The notes: a model not told the origin generated them from the letters alone. Positions 17,370 through 27,938 are shown, numbered from the stretch's first letter. The stretch: 64,000 nt of DNA from Planctomycetaceae bacterium (GCA_002702655.1 PABB01000017.1:1-64000); one strand, 5' to 3'. Program-made: numbers and translations.

Positions 17370-18709
17370 CGCTCAGCGCAATCTGCCGTACGTCGAAGCG
17401 TCTGCCTCGCCAACTCGGCGCGATCGCCGCAATCATGGCGGTTTGCGGCGCAGGGACGGGGGAGGTTCTCGGCCAGTCGCGCTCGGAAATGCCGGAGCGA
17501 GAATTGCTGCTTGTGGGTCGCGACCCGGTGCAAGCGGAGTGGCTCGGCGGCGACTCCGAGACGGGGCTGCAATTCCGCACGGCCGACGGCGAAGAACGGA
17601 TTGTCAGGCAGGAGCTGGTTCGCTGGGGCGGCCCGGTCCCGCGGCGGTCGACGGCCGAGGCGTGGCTGACCGACGGCACGCAACTGGCGCTGGCGGATTC
17701 GTGGCTGGGCGATCCGCCGCTGGTGTTCAATGGCCAACAGCTCAGAGCCTCGGTTGCCAAGTTGGGCACGATCCCGTTGCCCGCGGACAGTCTATCGGCG
17801 GCGTTCTGGAATCTGCCCTGCGACCCGCAGCGACGCTGGCGACGCACTGCCCGATTGCATCAGATAGCCGGCAGCGCCCGCGATGCAGACCGAGCATACG
17901 TCCTGCTCGAAAGCGGCGATGTCGTCGCCGGCGAAGTTGAGTCAATTGCCCCGTTGGATGACGGGCAGGGCGGCGGCGAGAGCGTCGTGGCCATGACGAC
18001 CGACTTGGGCGATTTGCAGTTGCCGACGACGCGGTTGTGGGGAGTCCGGCTGCAGTCGACGGCCAGCGAGAAAGCTGCGCTACCGGCCCCGGCCGCGAAA
18101 TACGTCGTCACGCTCCGCGACGGCAGCCGGCTGATCGCCGCGAAGATCGCTGCGGCGGACGACGGCTGTCGGATCACGCTCTTCGCCGGCGGGCTACTGC
18201 ACTTGGCGAACCCGCGCGACGTCGCGGGCATTGAACTGCATGGTTCGCGCGTGCGGTACCTGTCCGACGAGGAACCGGCGTCCGCGGAGCCTTCATCGGC
18301 GCCCGGCGGCGGTTGGCCGTTCACTCGCGACGCTTCGGTGTCGGGCGGCCCGCTCGCGGTGCGCGGCCGGTTCTACCCCAAGGGACTCGGCATGCACGCG
18401 CCGGCGCGCGTCGAGTACGCCGTGCCTGCCGGAGCGGAGCGCTTTGCCGCGGCCGTTGCTGTCGACGACTCCGCCCGCGGCGGCGGCAGCGTTGTGTTTC
18501 GCGTGCTCGTGCGAAACGCCGGCAGCGACCAGTGGCATGAAGCCGCGACAACCGACGTGCTACGTGGCGACGATCCGGCGGAGTTGGTCACCGTCGACGT
18601 GCGCGACGCCGCGCAGGTTGCGCTGTGCGTCGACGCGGCCGATCGCGGCGACGAGCTGGACCGCGCCGTCTGGCTGGACGCCCGCTGGGAATTGGCCGCC
18701 GAGGATTGA
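17366..18709 (+). CDS. Exported NPCBM-domain protein
   Basis: 447 residues with an N-terminal signal sequence (LGAIAAIMAVCGAGTGEVLG). The middle consists of small beta units about how a property is written onto a site (LVGRDPVQAEWLGGD; AAKYVVTLRDGSRLIAAKI). The C-terminal 125 residues match the NPCBM (putative carbohydrate-binding) fold: GRFYPKGLGMHAPARVEYAV, then ERFAAAVAVDDSARGGGSVV. It is the last gene of the MoxR locus; the next gene is convergent. Binding of sugar or glycopeptide at the cell surface is inference. Confidence 0.85.
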   Translation: MTLSAICRTSKRLPRQLGAIAAIMAVCGAGTGEVLGQSRSEMPERELLLVGRDPVQAEWLGGDSETGLQFRTADGEERIVRQELVRWGGPVPRRSTAEAWLTDGTQLALADSWLGDPPLVFNGQQLRASVAKLGTIPLPADSLSAAFWNLPCDPQRRWRRTARLHQIAGSARDADRAYVLLESGDVVAGEVESIAPLDDGQGGGESVVAMTTDLGDLQLPTTRLWGVRLQSTASEKAALPAPAAKYVVTLRDGSRLIAAKIAAADDGCRITLFAGGLLHLANPRDVAGIELHGSRVRYLSDEEPASAEPSSAPGGGWPFTRDASVSGGPLAVRGRFYPKGLGMHAPARVEYAVPAGAERFAAAVAVDDSARGGGSVVFRVLVRNAGSDQWHEAATTDVLRGDDPAELVTVDVRDAAQVALCVDAADRGDELDRAVWLDARWELAAED

Positions 18710-18789
18710 GAAGACATCCCCGGCGACCGTCTACCTAGCGCCGGCAAAACAGCCAGACCACATCGCCAGACGTCGCGAGCGTCGCATTG

Positions 18790-20850
18790 CTATGCCGGGC
18801 GCCTGATAGCCAAGGCGAGCAGACCGCCGAGCGCCAGCCACAGCGCACCCGGTTCCGGAATCGCGCTAGCCGCGCCAGTGGCCGCCCCGCGGGTCGCTTG
18901 CCTCTGCCAGGCCAGGAAATCGCTGCCGGTGACCTGGCCGTCGGCCGTCGCGTCGCTGTGGACGGCAACGCTGCCGCCGGCGATCATGCCCAGTTCGTCC
19001 TGCCACATGGCCAAGTCGGCGGCGCCGACGATGCGGTCGCCGTTGAAGTCGGCGCTCAGCGGATCAACGACGCGCAGCGTGAGCGACTGCGGCTGATAGT
19101 CGAGCAGCCAATCGAGCCCGCCCTCCAACGCGGGCAAGTCCGTCTCGGAAAACGTGCCGTTGACGCCGCCGGCCGCTTCCAGCACAGGAAACGCGTCGCC
19201 TGCAACCAGGGGCGTGACGGGCAAATTGACCACGCTGAGCGTTCCTGACAGTGTTGCCTCGCCGGCGACGGACAGCCGAGCAGGAGAATCCTGTCCTGGC
19301 TGCTCAAAGTACGAGAGCTTTAGCCTCGCGTCGTCGAACTGCGAAAAGTCCTTGCCAACAGTCAGCGGCGCCTCAGATATCCAAATGTCGCTGGAGTTTC
19401 TCAGATTCCCGTTAATCTCCAACGGCTTCGTCGGCGCCACGACCACTTCGCCTCTGAAGTGGTTGAGGTTCATGGCGATCGTCCCCGAGCCACTGAGCAA
19501 GCCGCCATTTATCAGACTGACGCCGCCTGTGGGGGTGGGAAACGTGGCATCGCGAATTGTGCCGCCATCAAGGTACAGTGTACCGACATCGAACGTGATC
19601 CGTGTCGACGTGACCTCAAGGACGCCGCCGTCGCGAATTGTGAATCTTGCCGGGTTGTCGACCTGATTGCCCATGTCGACTCCCTCCAAAGAGAGCTTTG
19701 AACCCTGTCCATCAATGAGCACGGACGTAGCGGAATTCTCCGACGGCCACGGTCTGAGGGAAAGGAAAGGGGTAGCCATCGTTGCACCGCTCCGAATGCT
19801 CAAGGAGCTTGCGCCGATCATGTGAATCGCATCGCTGACAGACGCATAAGAGCCCTGACCGCTAAGGGTCAGCGATGCGTTTCCGAGGGGCGCTTCAGCC
19901 GGTGCTTGTCCGGCAAGTTGAAGGAACGACAGATCGATCGACCCTCCATTTGTAACTTCAACTCGACTGTTGCCGCCGCTGATTCCGGTGGCTGCGAGTC
20001 CACCCCCCGCCCATCGCGCCCCAGGACCTGACACGAGCAATCGACCCTGCCCCTCGTCGTAGGTCGTAATATAAGCTTGAGCCCGTCGTGTTGAGTTAAG
20101 TAACGTGGCGCCGTCGAGCACATCCATCTCAGCGACGCCCCGGGTGCCAAGGTCAAACGTACCGATATTGTTCCAACTCGCCCCGGGCCCTTGCATCACG
20201 ATGTGCCCCGACGAAGTGTCGTTTTGGCTTCCTAATAGAACTCCGTTGGTGACTACGCGGCCGCCGTTGGTCACCACGACCTTTCCCGGCCCTGCTTTGC
20301 CGATTTGGGTTCCATACTCGCCCGAGACCGTCCAAATCGACCCGGCGCCCTGGACGACCACCTCGCCATAGCCGCTATCGATTGGATTGCCGCCGCGGCT
20401 TCGGCCGACGCTTTTGCCGACGGTGGCTGAGCTTGAGGTCAGCCGGCCGCCGTCGTCGAGGGTCACCACGCCCAGGCCGGACTGGCCTACGCTCAATCGC
20501 CCCGCAGTCACTTGCGATCCGGTCCCGACAATCTCGAGCAGGCCCACGGCCGTGTTTTCCACGCCCAAATTGAGCGATGTCACGCTCAACGACGAGCCGT
20601 TATCGATTGTTGCGCGTCCCACCGACGTTTGGCCCACGTACGCGGAATCCTGCGAGCCAGGCGCCGGGAAAAGCGACACGTCGCCCTGGCTGGTGATCTC
20701 GGCCGCGGCGGGTTGCATGGCGGTTGCGAGCGACGTCACTGCGAACAGTGCGCAGGCCACAGAACACCGTGAGCGGCCGATTTGTGCGCTCCAGCACTTG
20801 CCAGCGCGACTGCGCCGGACGGTTCGGCGGAAATCAGATCGAGTGATCAT
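18790..20850 (-). CDS. PEP-CTERM surface protein with T5SS/PEP-CTERM-associated repeats and dockerin-like module
   Basis: 686 residues. An extended signal region (about 1-50) ends at AMQPAAAEITSQG. Residues 55-330 are beta-helix-type repeats of the T5SS/PEP-CTERM-associated class (GRLSVGQSGLGVVTLDDGG; GKVVVTNGGRVVTNGVLLG). Near residue 600 is a dockerin-like EF-hand pair (DFNGDRIVGAADLAMWQDEL ... SDATADGQVTGSDFLAWQRQ). The end is a PEP-CTERM tag: IPEPGALWLALGGLLALAIR, then basic residues. It is probably exported and processed by an exosortase. The ATG has a perfect AAGGAGGTG Shine-Dalgarno. Confidence 0.9.
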   Translation of the reverse strand: MITRSDFRRTVRRSRAGKCWSAQIGRSRCSVACALFAVTSLATAMQPAAAEITSQGDVSLFPAPGSQDSAYVGQTSVGRATIDNGSSLSVTSLNLGVENTAVGLLEIVGTGSQVTAGRLSVGQSGLGVVTLDDGGRLTSSSATVGKSVGRSRGGNPIDSGYGEVVVQGAGSIWTVSGEYGTQIGKAGPGKVVVTNGGRVVTNGVLLGSQNDTSSGHIVMQGPGASWNNIGTFDLGTRGVAEMDVLDGATLLNSTRRAQAYITTYDEGQGRLLVSGPGARWAGGGLAATGISGGNSRVEVTNGGSIDLSFLQLAGQAPAEAPLGNASLTLSGQGSYASVSDAIHMIGASSLSIRSGATMATPFLSLRPWPSENSATSVLIDGQGSKLSLEGVDMGNQVDNPARFTIRDGGVLEVTSTRITFDVGTLYLDGGTIRDATFPTPTGGVSLINGGLLSGSGTIAMNLNHFRGEVVVAPTKPLEINGNLRNSSDIWISEAPLTVGKDFSQFDDARLKLSYFEQPGQDSPARLSVAGEATLSGTLSVVNLPVTPLVAGDAFPVLEAAGGVNGTFSETDLPALEGGLDWLLDYQPQSLTLRVVDPLSADFNGDRIVGAADLAMWQDELGMIAGGSVAVHSDATADGQVTGSDFLAWQRQATRGAATGAASAIPEPGALWLALGGLLALAIRRPA

Positions 20851-20858
20851 GGGAATTC

Positions 20859-20866
20859 ACCTCCTT
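20859..20866 (-). promoter_or_regulatory. Strong Shine-Dalgarno for the PEP-CTERM gene
   Basis: Reading on the minus strand, AAGGAGGTG lies 8 bases before the ATG at 20850. It is an uninterrupted complement of the 16S rRNA tail and far stronger than the ribosome sites of most genes in this window. It implies high translation of the surface protein. Confidence 0.8.
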
Positions 20867-21294
20867 GCGGACCAGTGCCCCAGAACTGGAACGCGATGAG
20901 TATGGGACAAGCGGCGCCTGGGCGTCGTCAGTCGCGGCTGAGCAGGACGTTTGTGGCGGCTCCCGCAAATCGGACCTGGCCAGCCAATTTGCGGAGCAAT
21001 GGCGAGGACGATCTGCTGCCGCTCGAAGCAGACAATTGCGGCTCAGCAGCGGGTGGTTTCGCCCAGGAAGAATTGGGCGCTGGCGGAAGAAATCCGCTGG
21101 AGAATCGTGAGGGCATGATGAAAAGGCTCCATGCGACCACGGTCCCCCACGTACCCGGTCGCGTCACCTCTGAGTATGGCGGATACGCCAATCGGCCGTC
21201 AAGAAAAAAATCGCGGCCCAGAAGGAGCAGCCGTCTCAGCCGACCAGAGGAGGCGAAGATCATCGTCGCGGCGCGGTCTTCGACTTCGCCGCTG
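20867..21294. other. 428-bp gap without a confident gene
   Basis: This lies between two minus-strand genes for exported proteins. A 111-codon minus-strand frame (20928-21263) exists, but it is Ser/Pro/Arg-rich with no recognisable fold and no good ribosome site, so I did not call it. The gap contains an A-run at 21204-21210 and a candidate minus-strand promoter (21173-21202), and probably supplies the leader of the 686-residue protein gene. Confidence 0.5.
21173..21202 (-). promoter_or_regulatory. Candidate sigma-70 promoter for the PEP-CTERM gene
   Basis: On the minus strand TTGACG (21202-21197) is followed after 18 bp by CATACT (21178-21173). This matches the -35 box in 5 of 6 positions and the -10 box in 4 of 6. 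It would give a leader of roughly 315 nt before the start at 20850. Motif by eye only. Confidence 0.25.
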
Positions 21295-23427
21295 CTACCT
21301 GCCCAGCGGGCTTGAGAATGCTGGCGTCGCGGGCTCGGTGGGTCGCACTCCCCTCAGGCGACCGACTGGCGGCGGCGCCTGCAGGTGCACGGGTTGCTGC
21401 GAGACGGCCGCACCCACGTTGCCAGCCTGGTCCGTGACCTCCACGCGCAGGTAGAGTCGCTCGGGCAGATGCCGCTGCAAGCGCCAGCAGAACTCGCCCG
21501 TGTTGGGCAGGTTGGCCGCCGCGGTGGACCAGGGTCCGCTTTCGTAGCTGCTGTACAGAATGGTGACTGGGCGGTCGGCGAGATAAGCGTCCGATGCGTT
21601 CCAACGGATCCGCAGTTGGTCGGCCGCGTCGCCCTCGCCCCGCTCGGCGCCCAGCAGCGTGACGCTGGGTGGATACAGGTCGACGTAGACGAACATTTCG
21701 GGTCGCGCGCCGGCGGCGGGGGGCGGCGCGGTAGCGGCATTCGCCCCATGCACGACGATTCGCATGCCGAACAGGCCGGCTCCCGGCGTCGTGACCCGCA
21801 CGGGGCTGCGGCTGTCGGGGTCGACGGCAAAACTGCTCCAGGTGGCGCCGTTGTCGCTCGTGCCCCACAACTCCACGCGAGCCACGCCCCAGTCGCCCGC
21901 GGTGCTGACGTCGTAGTCGACGTCGAACGTGCGGGTGTTGACCATCATGGCGCCGGGCGGCAAGTCGCCGTGAGGACCGCGGCTGTTGCCTGCCCAATTT
22001 CCGTGCTCCGAGCTTGAGGGCGCGTCCCCCGTGTCGAGTGCAGGAGCCGCCGTGGATGCGTTGGCGAACGGGTTCAGCGGCCCCGCGGGCAGCATCGCCG
22101 GAGCTGTCAGCGGCCGCGACGCGGCTTCGCCGACCGTGGTCCGATCGTCACTGGAGAACGGATCGTCCGAGAACACCGTGCGATTTCCGAGCGACGAACG
22201 TGACGCGTGGGCGTTGTTGGTCCCCGCGTCATTCCACGACGGCGTGCGGTCCCACGACGGCTCGGGGCGATTGGCGCCGGCAGGGGCGTAGGGATTGTTA
22301 ACGGGCGGCGTCGGCCGGTCGGCTGACGAGAGCGCGGCATGTTGGTGGGCGCTGCCGGCGGGTTGACCACCGGCCGCGTCGAGCACATCCGTCCGCGACG
22401 ACGACGGCAGCGAGTTGCTCGCCGGCCAGTCTTGGGCCGATCTGTCGCTCGCCAACGGGTAAGTCGGGTAACGATCGTTTGGCAGCAGCGGCGTTGCGCC
22501 GAACGATTGCCCGGAATCGTCCGCCGCAGCAGGTCCCAGCGACGGACCGTCGAAGGTCGGACCTTGCAGCGCGGGGCCCTCCATCGGCCGCGGGATTAGC
22601 GAAGGGCCCGTCGCACCTGGATTCGGCGACGGCTCCACCGCCTGTTGCGTCGCGTTGGTCGAGGTTGGCTCGCGCCGCGTCGAGTCGTGACCGGCGCTGG
22701 TCTCGGCTGTTGCCACGTTGCCAGCGTGATCGGAGACCGTCGCCCGGAACGCAACGGCGCCACCGGAGGTGGTTGGCGCCCAGGTGACGCGGCCCATCAA
22801 TCGATCTCCGCGGGCGACGTCCGCCGGACCGACCTGCACGCTACGCCAGGGGCCGTCGCCTTCGCGCACTTCGATTCGTAGCGAGTCCATTGCCAGTTGC
22901 AGGTCGCGCACGTCGTAGCGGACCATGGTCGCGCCCGCCGGGGCGGGCATCGCCTGCAAGGAGAGCGTCGGCTTGCTGCTGTCCACGACCACCCGCAACT
23001 GCGGCGCATCGATCGTTGCGGGCGACAAGGCCCCCCGATCGTCCTCGACCTGCACGGCGAAAAAGTACTGGCCGTCGCTGGGAGCGTGGTAGCTGAAACC
23101 GCGCACTTCCGGTCGCGCTTCCTGCAGAGTTTGCCATGTCACGCCGTCGCGCGACATCAGCAGTCGCACCACGCGCGTCGACCCCGACAGGAATTGCTGG
23201 GGATCCGGTTGGAAAGGAATGAAGAAGATCCGTTCGCGCCAGAAGCTGGGCTCGATCTGTCGCGGATCGCTCGGGGGCGGCGCGGGCGACAGGCTCGCTG
23301 CCGATGCCGTGGGGGCGACCAGCGCGAGCAGGCCCACGGACGCGACAACAACCCCGGCGCAGCAGCCAACACATCGCCGCGAGCGGGCGAGGTGTTCCAA
23401 CCAGGACAAAAGCGAACGGCGGGCCAT
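21295..23427 (-). CDS. Large exported protein of unknown function
   Basis: 710 residues with an N-terminal signal (CCAGVVVASVGLLALVAPTASA). An N-terminal third (about 50-260) looks like Ig/FN3-type beta domains (VVRLLMSRDGVTWQTLQEAR; GQYFFAVQVEDDRGALSP). A long Pro/Ser/Gly-rich low-complexity middle (about 260-480) has no fold. A second pair of beta domains sits at the C-terminus (VARVELWGTSDNGATWSSFA; LYLRVEVTDQAGNVGAAV). The repeated phrase 'D.AGNV' also occurs near residue 235. No enzyme motif or sorting tag is visible. It is probably a periplasmic or surface protein. I do not recognise the family. Confidence 0.75.
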   Translation of the reverse strand: MARRSLLSWLEHLARSRRCVGCCAGVVVASVGLLALVAPTASAASLSPAPPPSDPRQIEPSFWRERIFFIPFQPDPQQFLSGSTRVVRLLMSRDGVTWQTLQEARPEVRGFSYHAPSDGQYFFAVQVEDDRGALSPATIDAPQLRVVVDSSKPTLSLQAMPAPAGATMVRYDVRDLQLAMDSLRIEVREGDGPWRSVQVGPADVARGDRLMGRVTWAPTTSGGAVAFRATVSDHAGNVATAETSAGHDSTRREPTSTNATQQAVEPSPNPGATGPSLIPRPMEGPALQGPTFDGPSLGPAAADDSGQSFGATPLLPNDRYPTYPLASDRSAQDWPASNSLPSSSRTDVLDAAGGQPAGSAHQHAALSSADRPTPPVNNPYAPAGANRPEPSWDRTPSWNDAGTNNAHASRSSLGNRTVFSDDPFSSDDRTTVGEAASRPLTAPAMLPAGPLNPFANASTAAPALDTGDAPSSSEHGNWAGNSRGPHGDLPPGAMMVNTRTFDVDYDVSTAGDWGVARVELWGTSDNGATWSSFAVDPDSRSPVRVTTPGAGLFGMRIVVHGANAATAPPPAAGARPEMFVYVDLYPPSVTLLGAERGEGDAADQLRIRWNASDAYLADRPVTILYSSYESGPWSTAAANLPNTGEFCWRLQRHLPERLYLRVEVTDQAGNVGAAVSQQPVHLQAPPPVGRLRGVRPTEPATPAFSSPLGR

Positions 23428-23798
23428 TCCGGCATGAGGGGCGAGTGTGGCGTGGGACGCGAGCTATCGCGCAGGGGAACTGCGCGCAGAGCCCGGCTCT
23501 ATCTGCCCGCTATCGGCGTTTCCGGCGGCGACGTCGCACGCTTGCGGCAGGCCGCGGGGGTGGCGCAATTCGGGAAACCTCGCCGTTGACGCCGTTTATG
23601 TCGATTCACTCGGCTTGAGGACCCCGCAGCAGCGGCTCGGCAGTCGGTCCGCTCAACAGGAACCAGGCGGCTCGGCAGGAGAAATGAGCCGTCGCCAGCT
23701 AAACTGGACCGGTTGCGACGTCTGCGCCATAATGCTGGCAGCGGGCAAGCGACGGCTTTCCCGCCGCGGCGGGGGCCTAACCATCGGTGCAGAGAACG
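23428..23798. other. 371-bp divergent intergenic region
   Basis: The region separates the minus-strand exported protein gene from the plus-strand SHOCT-like gene, so it must carry promoters for both. Only one candidate was found (plus strand, 23705-23733). No RNA gene or repeat was recognised. Confidence 0.5.
23705..23733 (+). promoter_or_regulatory. Candidate sigma-70 promoter of the SHOCT-like gene
   Basis: TGGACC (23705-23710), a 17-bp spacer, then CATAAT (23728-23733). The match is 4 of 6 at -35 and 5 of 6 at -10, and it lies about 65 bp before the start codon. Read by eye. Confidence 0.35.
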
Positions 23799-24173
23799 AT
23801 GTCCGACGCAGCGGAAGCCATTGTGCAATCGCTCATCTTGCTGGCGGCCGTGTTGGCCGTGACTGCGATCGGCATTGCGCTGGTGCGAAAGCTGAGGGAT
23901 CGCACCGGTCGCGACGAGCCGTCCAGCCACGAGATCATGACAAACTTCCGCGAGTTGCATGCCCGCGGCGGCTTGAGCGACGAAGAGTACAGTACGATCA
24001 AATCGAAGCTAGCAGGCCGCGTGAAGTCGGAGTTTGAATCGAGTCGGCCGTCGCCAAGCGAATCCGCCGAGGCGCAAGACGACGAATCGAGTTTGGATGC
24101 GGAGATTGGGCGGGTTTCCGCGCTGGATCCCACGAACCCGCTCAGTCCCCTTTACAATTCCCAACAACGGTAG
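23799..24173 (+). CDS. Small membrane protein with SHOCT-like domain
   Basis: 124 residues from the ATG at 23799 (MSDAAEAIVQS); a GTG 12 bases upstream is possible. One membrane helix (about residues 9-30, LILLAAVLAVTAIGIALV) is followed by a basic stretch. A short helical-hairpin motif then resembles SHOCT or SHOCT-like domains (NFRELHARGGLSDEEYSTIK). The Ser/Glu-rich tail ends in NPLSPLYNSQQR. SHOCT units are oligomerisation modules found at protein ends. The cellular role is unknown. It lies upstream of clpX with a 401-bp gap, so it is probably a separate transcript. Confidence 0.75.
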   Translation: MSDAAEAIVQSLILLAAVLAVTAIGIALVRKLRDRTGRDEPSSHEIMTNFRELHARGGLSDEEYSTIKSKLAGRVKSEFESSRPSPSESAEAQDDESSLDAEIGRVSALDPTNPLSPLYNSQQR

Positions 24174-24574
24174 GCCTGCCGGAATCAACGACCGGAGAAA
24201 GGTTCGCACCTGTTCCGCCTGTGCATGCAGTGACGCGCAAAGCGGCTGTCGGGATTGGTCGGCGGGGTGCAAGCAACGTAGCCAAACGGCAAAAAGAATG
24301 TCGATGAACGAGCCCTGTCAAGGCTTCGTATAGACTGCGACGACGATGGCTCTCTCGTGAGAGCGGCTCGAACCGAGCGCGTCATGGACGGCTCGCCAGG
24401 TAAACAGGATGGAACGGTCCCTCGGCAGGATGACCGGCGACGCGACAAGCACGCGTCCGCCAGCCTTCCGCAGGGTGAAGACTCCCCTCGAGCGACAACT
24501 CGGACAACGATTGCGGCTGCGGCGCGGGACGGCGATGCCCCGAGCCCTCCGCCAACCGCGCAAAGGAGAGTTGC
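24174..24574. other. 401-bp gap upstream of clpX
   Basis: No supported gene; the plus-strand frame running through it is Arg/Ser/Ala-rich noise. It holds a short 6-bp hairpin, GCTCTC TCGT GAGAGC (24349-24364), and presumably the clpX promoter. No CIRCE element, and no clpP or tig, was found here. Confidence 0.5.
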
Positions 24575-25861
<1,287 letters not shown>

Positions 25862-25912
25862 CGGAGTTTACCGACAGCTAAGATTGACCACATCAAGAGC
25901 ATCAATAAATAG

Positions 25913-25946
25913 CGGCCCGGCAGCGTAAGCTGCCGGGCCGTTTTTT
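25913..25946 (+). terminator. Rho-independent terminator of clpX
   Basis: A perfect 12-bp stem (25913-25924 with 25929-25940), a GTAA loop and six T residues. It ends clpX transcription. On the opposite strand the stem lies downstream of the converging CHRD gene, but the T-run favours the plus strand. Confidence 0.95.
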
Positions 25947-25984
25947 ATGAAGCGGAGCGGAGAAACGTAGCTCTCGGCAGGACT

Positions 25985-26566
25985 TCATGCGTCGCGGCTG
26001 CGGCGACGCACCAACGCCAGGCCGCCGAGGCCAGCGATGGCCATGGCCGCAGCGGCGGGCTCCGGCACGGCCTGGAAGAAGCCGCGAATCTCGCCGCTGC
26101 CGAACGTCGACGTGTGAATGTTCAAATACGCCTTGCCGTCGGCCAACGCGCCGAGAAAGGCGTTCATCTTGTCGGCCGCCGACCCGCCGGAGACAAAGCC
26201 GCCGTTGTAGGTGGCCAGATCGGTCAGGTCGAACGTCATGTTGTACGATCCGGACGTCCCGCCCGCGGGGAAGCCGGGGTAGGTGGGCGTGGGCGTCATG
26301 ACGCCGGCGTTGCCTGTCCCAGCGACCGCCGTGGGCCCGTGCACGTGCGCGGCACTGACCGTGCCGCTCAGCCCGGTGAACATGGCGTCGATGGTATACG
26401 TCGACGCCATGGTGTCGACGGTGATTTTCGCGAAGCCGGTTCCCGAGGATCCGGTCCCGGAAGCCGTGCCGTCGAGCGGCGTTTCGTAGAACAACAGTTC
26501 GGCGTGGGCTGCAGGGCCGGCCACGAAGATTGTCAAACAGCAAGCGATCGCCAATAGCTTCTTCAT
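25985..26566 (-). CDS. CHRD-domain protein with PEP-CTERM tail
   Basis: 193 residues from the ATG at 26566 (MKKLLAIACCLTIFVAG, a clean signal peptide; GGAG 8 bases upstream). The middle is a CHRD domain: TASTYTID-type strands, GLSGTVSAAHVHGP, and the closing YLNIHTSTFGSGEIRGFF. The C-terminus is a PEP-CTERM sorting signal (VPEPAAAAMAIAGLGGLAL plus RRR). CHRD domains occur in bacterial surface proteins; their ligand is unknown. It is expected to be an exosortase substrate. It converges with clpX. Confidence 0.9.
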   Translation of the reverse strand: MKKLLAIACCLTIFVAGPAAHAELLFYETPLDGTASGTGSSGTGFAKITVDTMASTYTIDAMFTGLSGTVSAAHVHGPTAVAGTGNAGVMTPTPTYPGFPAGGTSGSYNMTFDLTDLATYNGGFVSGGSAADKMNAFLGALADGKAYLNIHTSTFGSGEIRGFFQAVPEPAAAAMAIAGLGGLALVRRRSRDA

Positions 26567-26825
26567 AATTGCACTCCAGTTCCCCTGTGCGTACGTCCAG
26601 CGTTGGTTGAGCGGGCTCTCCGCCGTAATCTTCAATGTCGCGGCCGCCGGCATAGCTGGCGGGAATCTTGAGAGAAGCCCAGAAAAACGCCAATACAGCC
26701 ACGGTCCCCGCGCCGCTACGCGTGCGGACCTCGCTGGGATGCAGGTTTTTCCGCGAAATGTGAAGACGCTGCTCGCGGCGTGATCGTCGCTTGGGCCGCT
26801 GGCCCTCGACGGCCCCTGGCAGGCG

Positions 26826-27938
26826 CTAGCCGCGTAGCCGGCTCAGAACGTCCAGCCCGCGGGCGAGCGTTTCTTCGCTCGCCGCGTAGCTGATTCGAAA
26901 GTGGGTATCACGGGCGCTGAAGATGTTGCCCGGGATGATCAGCAACTCGTTCTCGATGGCCCGAGCCACGAACTCGCCGGCCGTGCCCTGACCGTCTGGC
27001 ACTTTGGGGAAGACGTAAAACGCCCCGCCCGTGGGGGCCACCTCGTACCCGGCGTCGCGCAGGCCCGCGACGATCGTGTTGCGGCGGTCGGAGTACGTGG
27101 CCACCTGCGCAGTCATATCGACGTCCAGCGCCGCCAGCGCGCCCCACTGCAGCGGATGCGGCGAGCAGACGAACGTGTACTGCTGAAGGGCAGTCAGCTT
27201 GTCAATAATCGCCGCCGGCCCGTGCACCCAGCCGACGCGCCAGCCAGTCACGCCGTAGGACTTGCTAAAACCGTCGACCACGATCGTGTCGGGGTTGTGC
27301 GCAGCCGGGCTCGGCAGCGGGGCGTCGTAGCAGAACGTGCGATAGATCTCGTCAGAGAGCAGCGCGATATTGTGCTGGGCCGCCAACTCGGCCAGCGCCT
27401 TGACCTGCTCCTCGCCAGCCACCACGCCGGTCGGGTTGGCCGGGCTGTTCAGCACGATCATTTTGGTCCGGGGCGTGATCGCCGCGGCGACCTTATCCAC
27501 ATCGATCTGAAAATCGGGATAAGTGTCGATCGTCACGGCACGACCGCCGACCATCCCCACCAATGCCGGGTACATCACAAAGTACGGGTCAAAGAAGATC
27601 ACCTCGTCGCCGGGATCGATCATCGCCAGCATCGCCATGACCAGCGCCCCGCTGGTGCCGCTGGTCACCAGCACCTTGCGATCGTCGTGGCCGTACTCGG
27701 CATCGATCCGAGTCTGCAACTGCTCGCGCAACTCACCGATGCCCTGGGTTTGGCTGTACCCGTTGCGGTCGCCCTGAATCGCGTCGATCGCGGCCGTTTT
27801 GATCTCTTGCGGCACCGGGAAATCGGGTTGTCCGATCGACAGATTGATCGGATTCTTCAACTTGGCCGCCAAGTCGAACACCTTGCGGATGCCAGAGCTG
27901 TCGAATTGGGCAGTGCGTTGGGCGAGCCAGGGATGCAT
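26826..27938 (-). CDS. Pyridoxal-phosphate aminotransferase, class I/II
   Basis: 370 residues from the ATG at 27938 (MHPWLAQRTAQF). The frame extends 36 codons further upstream, but that part has no family likeness. Fold type I signatures are present: NLSIGQPDFPVP near the N-terminus, VTSGTSGALVMAM, NSPANPTGVV, SDEIYRTFCYD, and the PLP lysine Lys226 in GFSKSYGVTGWRVGW. The C-terminal arginine motif is FRISYAAS. It probably transaminates aspartate or an aromatic amino acid; the substrate cannot be settled from sequence alone. Confidence 0.9.
   Translation of the reverse strand: MHPWLAQRTAQFDSSGIRKVFDLAAKLKNPINLSIGQPDFPVPQEIKTAAIDAIQGDRNGYSQTQGIGELREQLQTRIDAEYGHDDRKVLVTSGTSGALVMAMLAMIDPGDEVIFFDPYFVMYPALVGMVGGRAVTIDTYPDFQIDVDKVAAAITPRTKMIVLNSPANPTGVVAGEEQVKALAELAAQHNIALLSDEIYRTFCYDAPLPSPAAHNPDTIVVDGFSKSYGVTGWRVGWVHGPAAIIDKLTALQQYTFVCSPHPLQWGALAALDVDMTAQVATYSDRRNTIVAGLRDAGYEVAPTGGAFYVFPKVPDGQGTAGEFVARAIENELLIIPGNIFSARDTHFRISYAASEETLARGLDVLSRLRG

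Noticed and set aside
20928-21263. A 111-codon minus-strand gene between two exported protein genes
   Set aside because: Composition is low-complexity Ser/Pro/Arg, there is no good ribosome site, and a promoter-like pair lies inside it.
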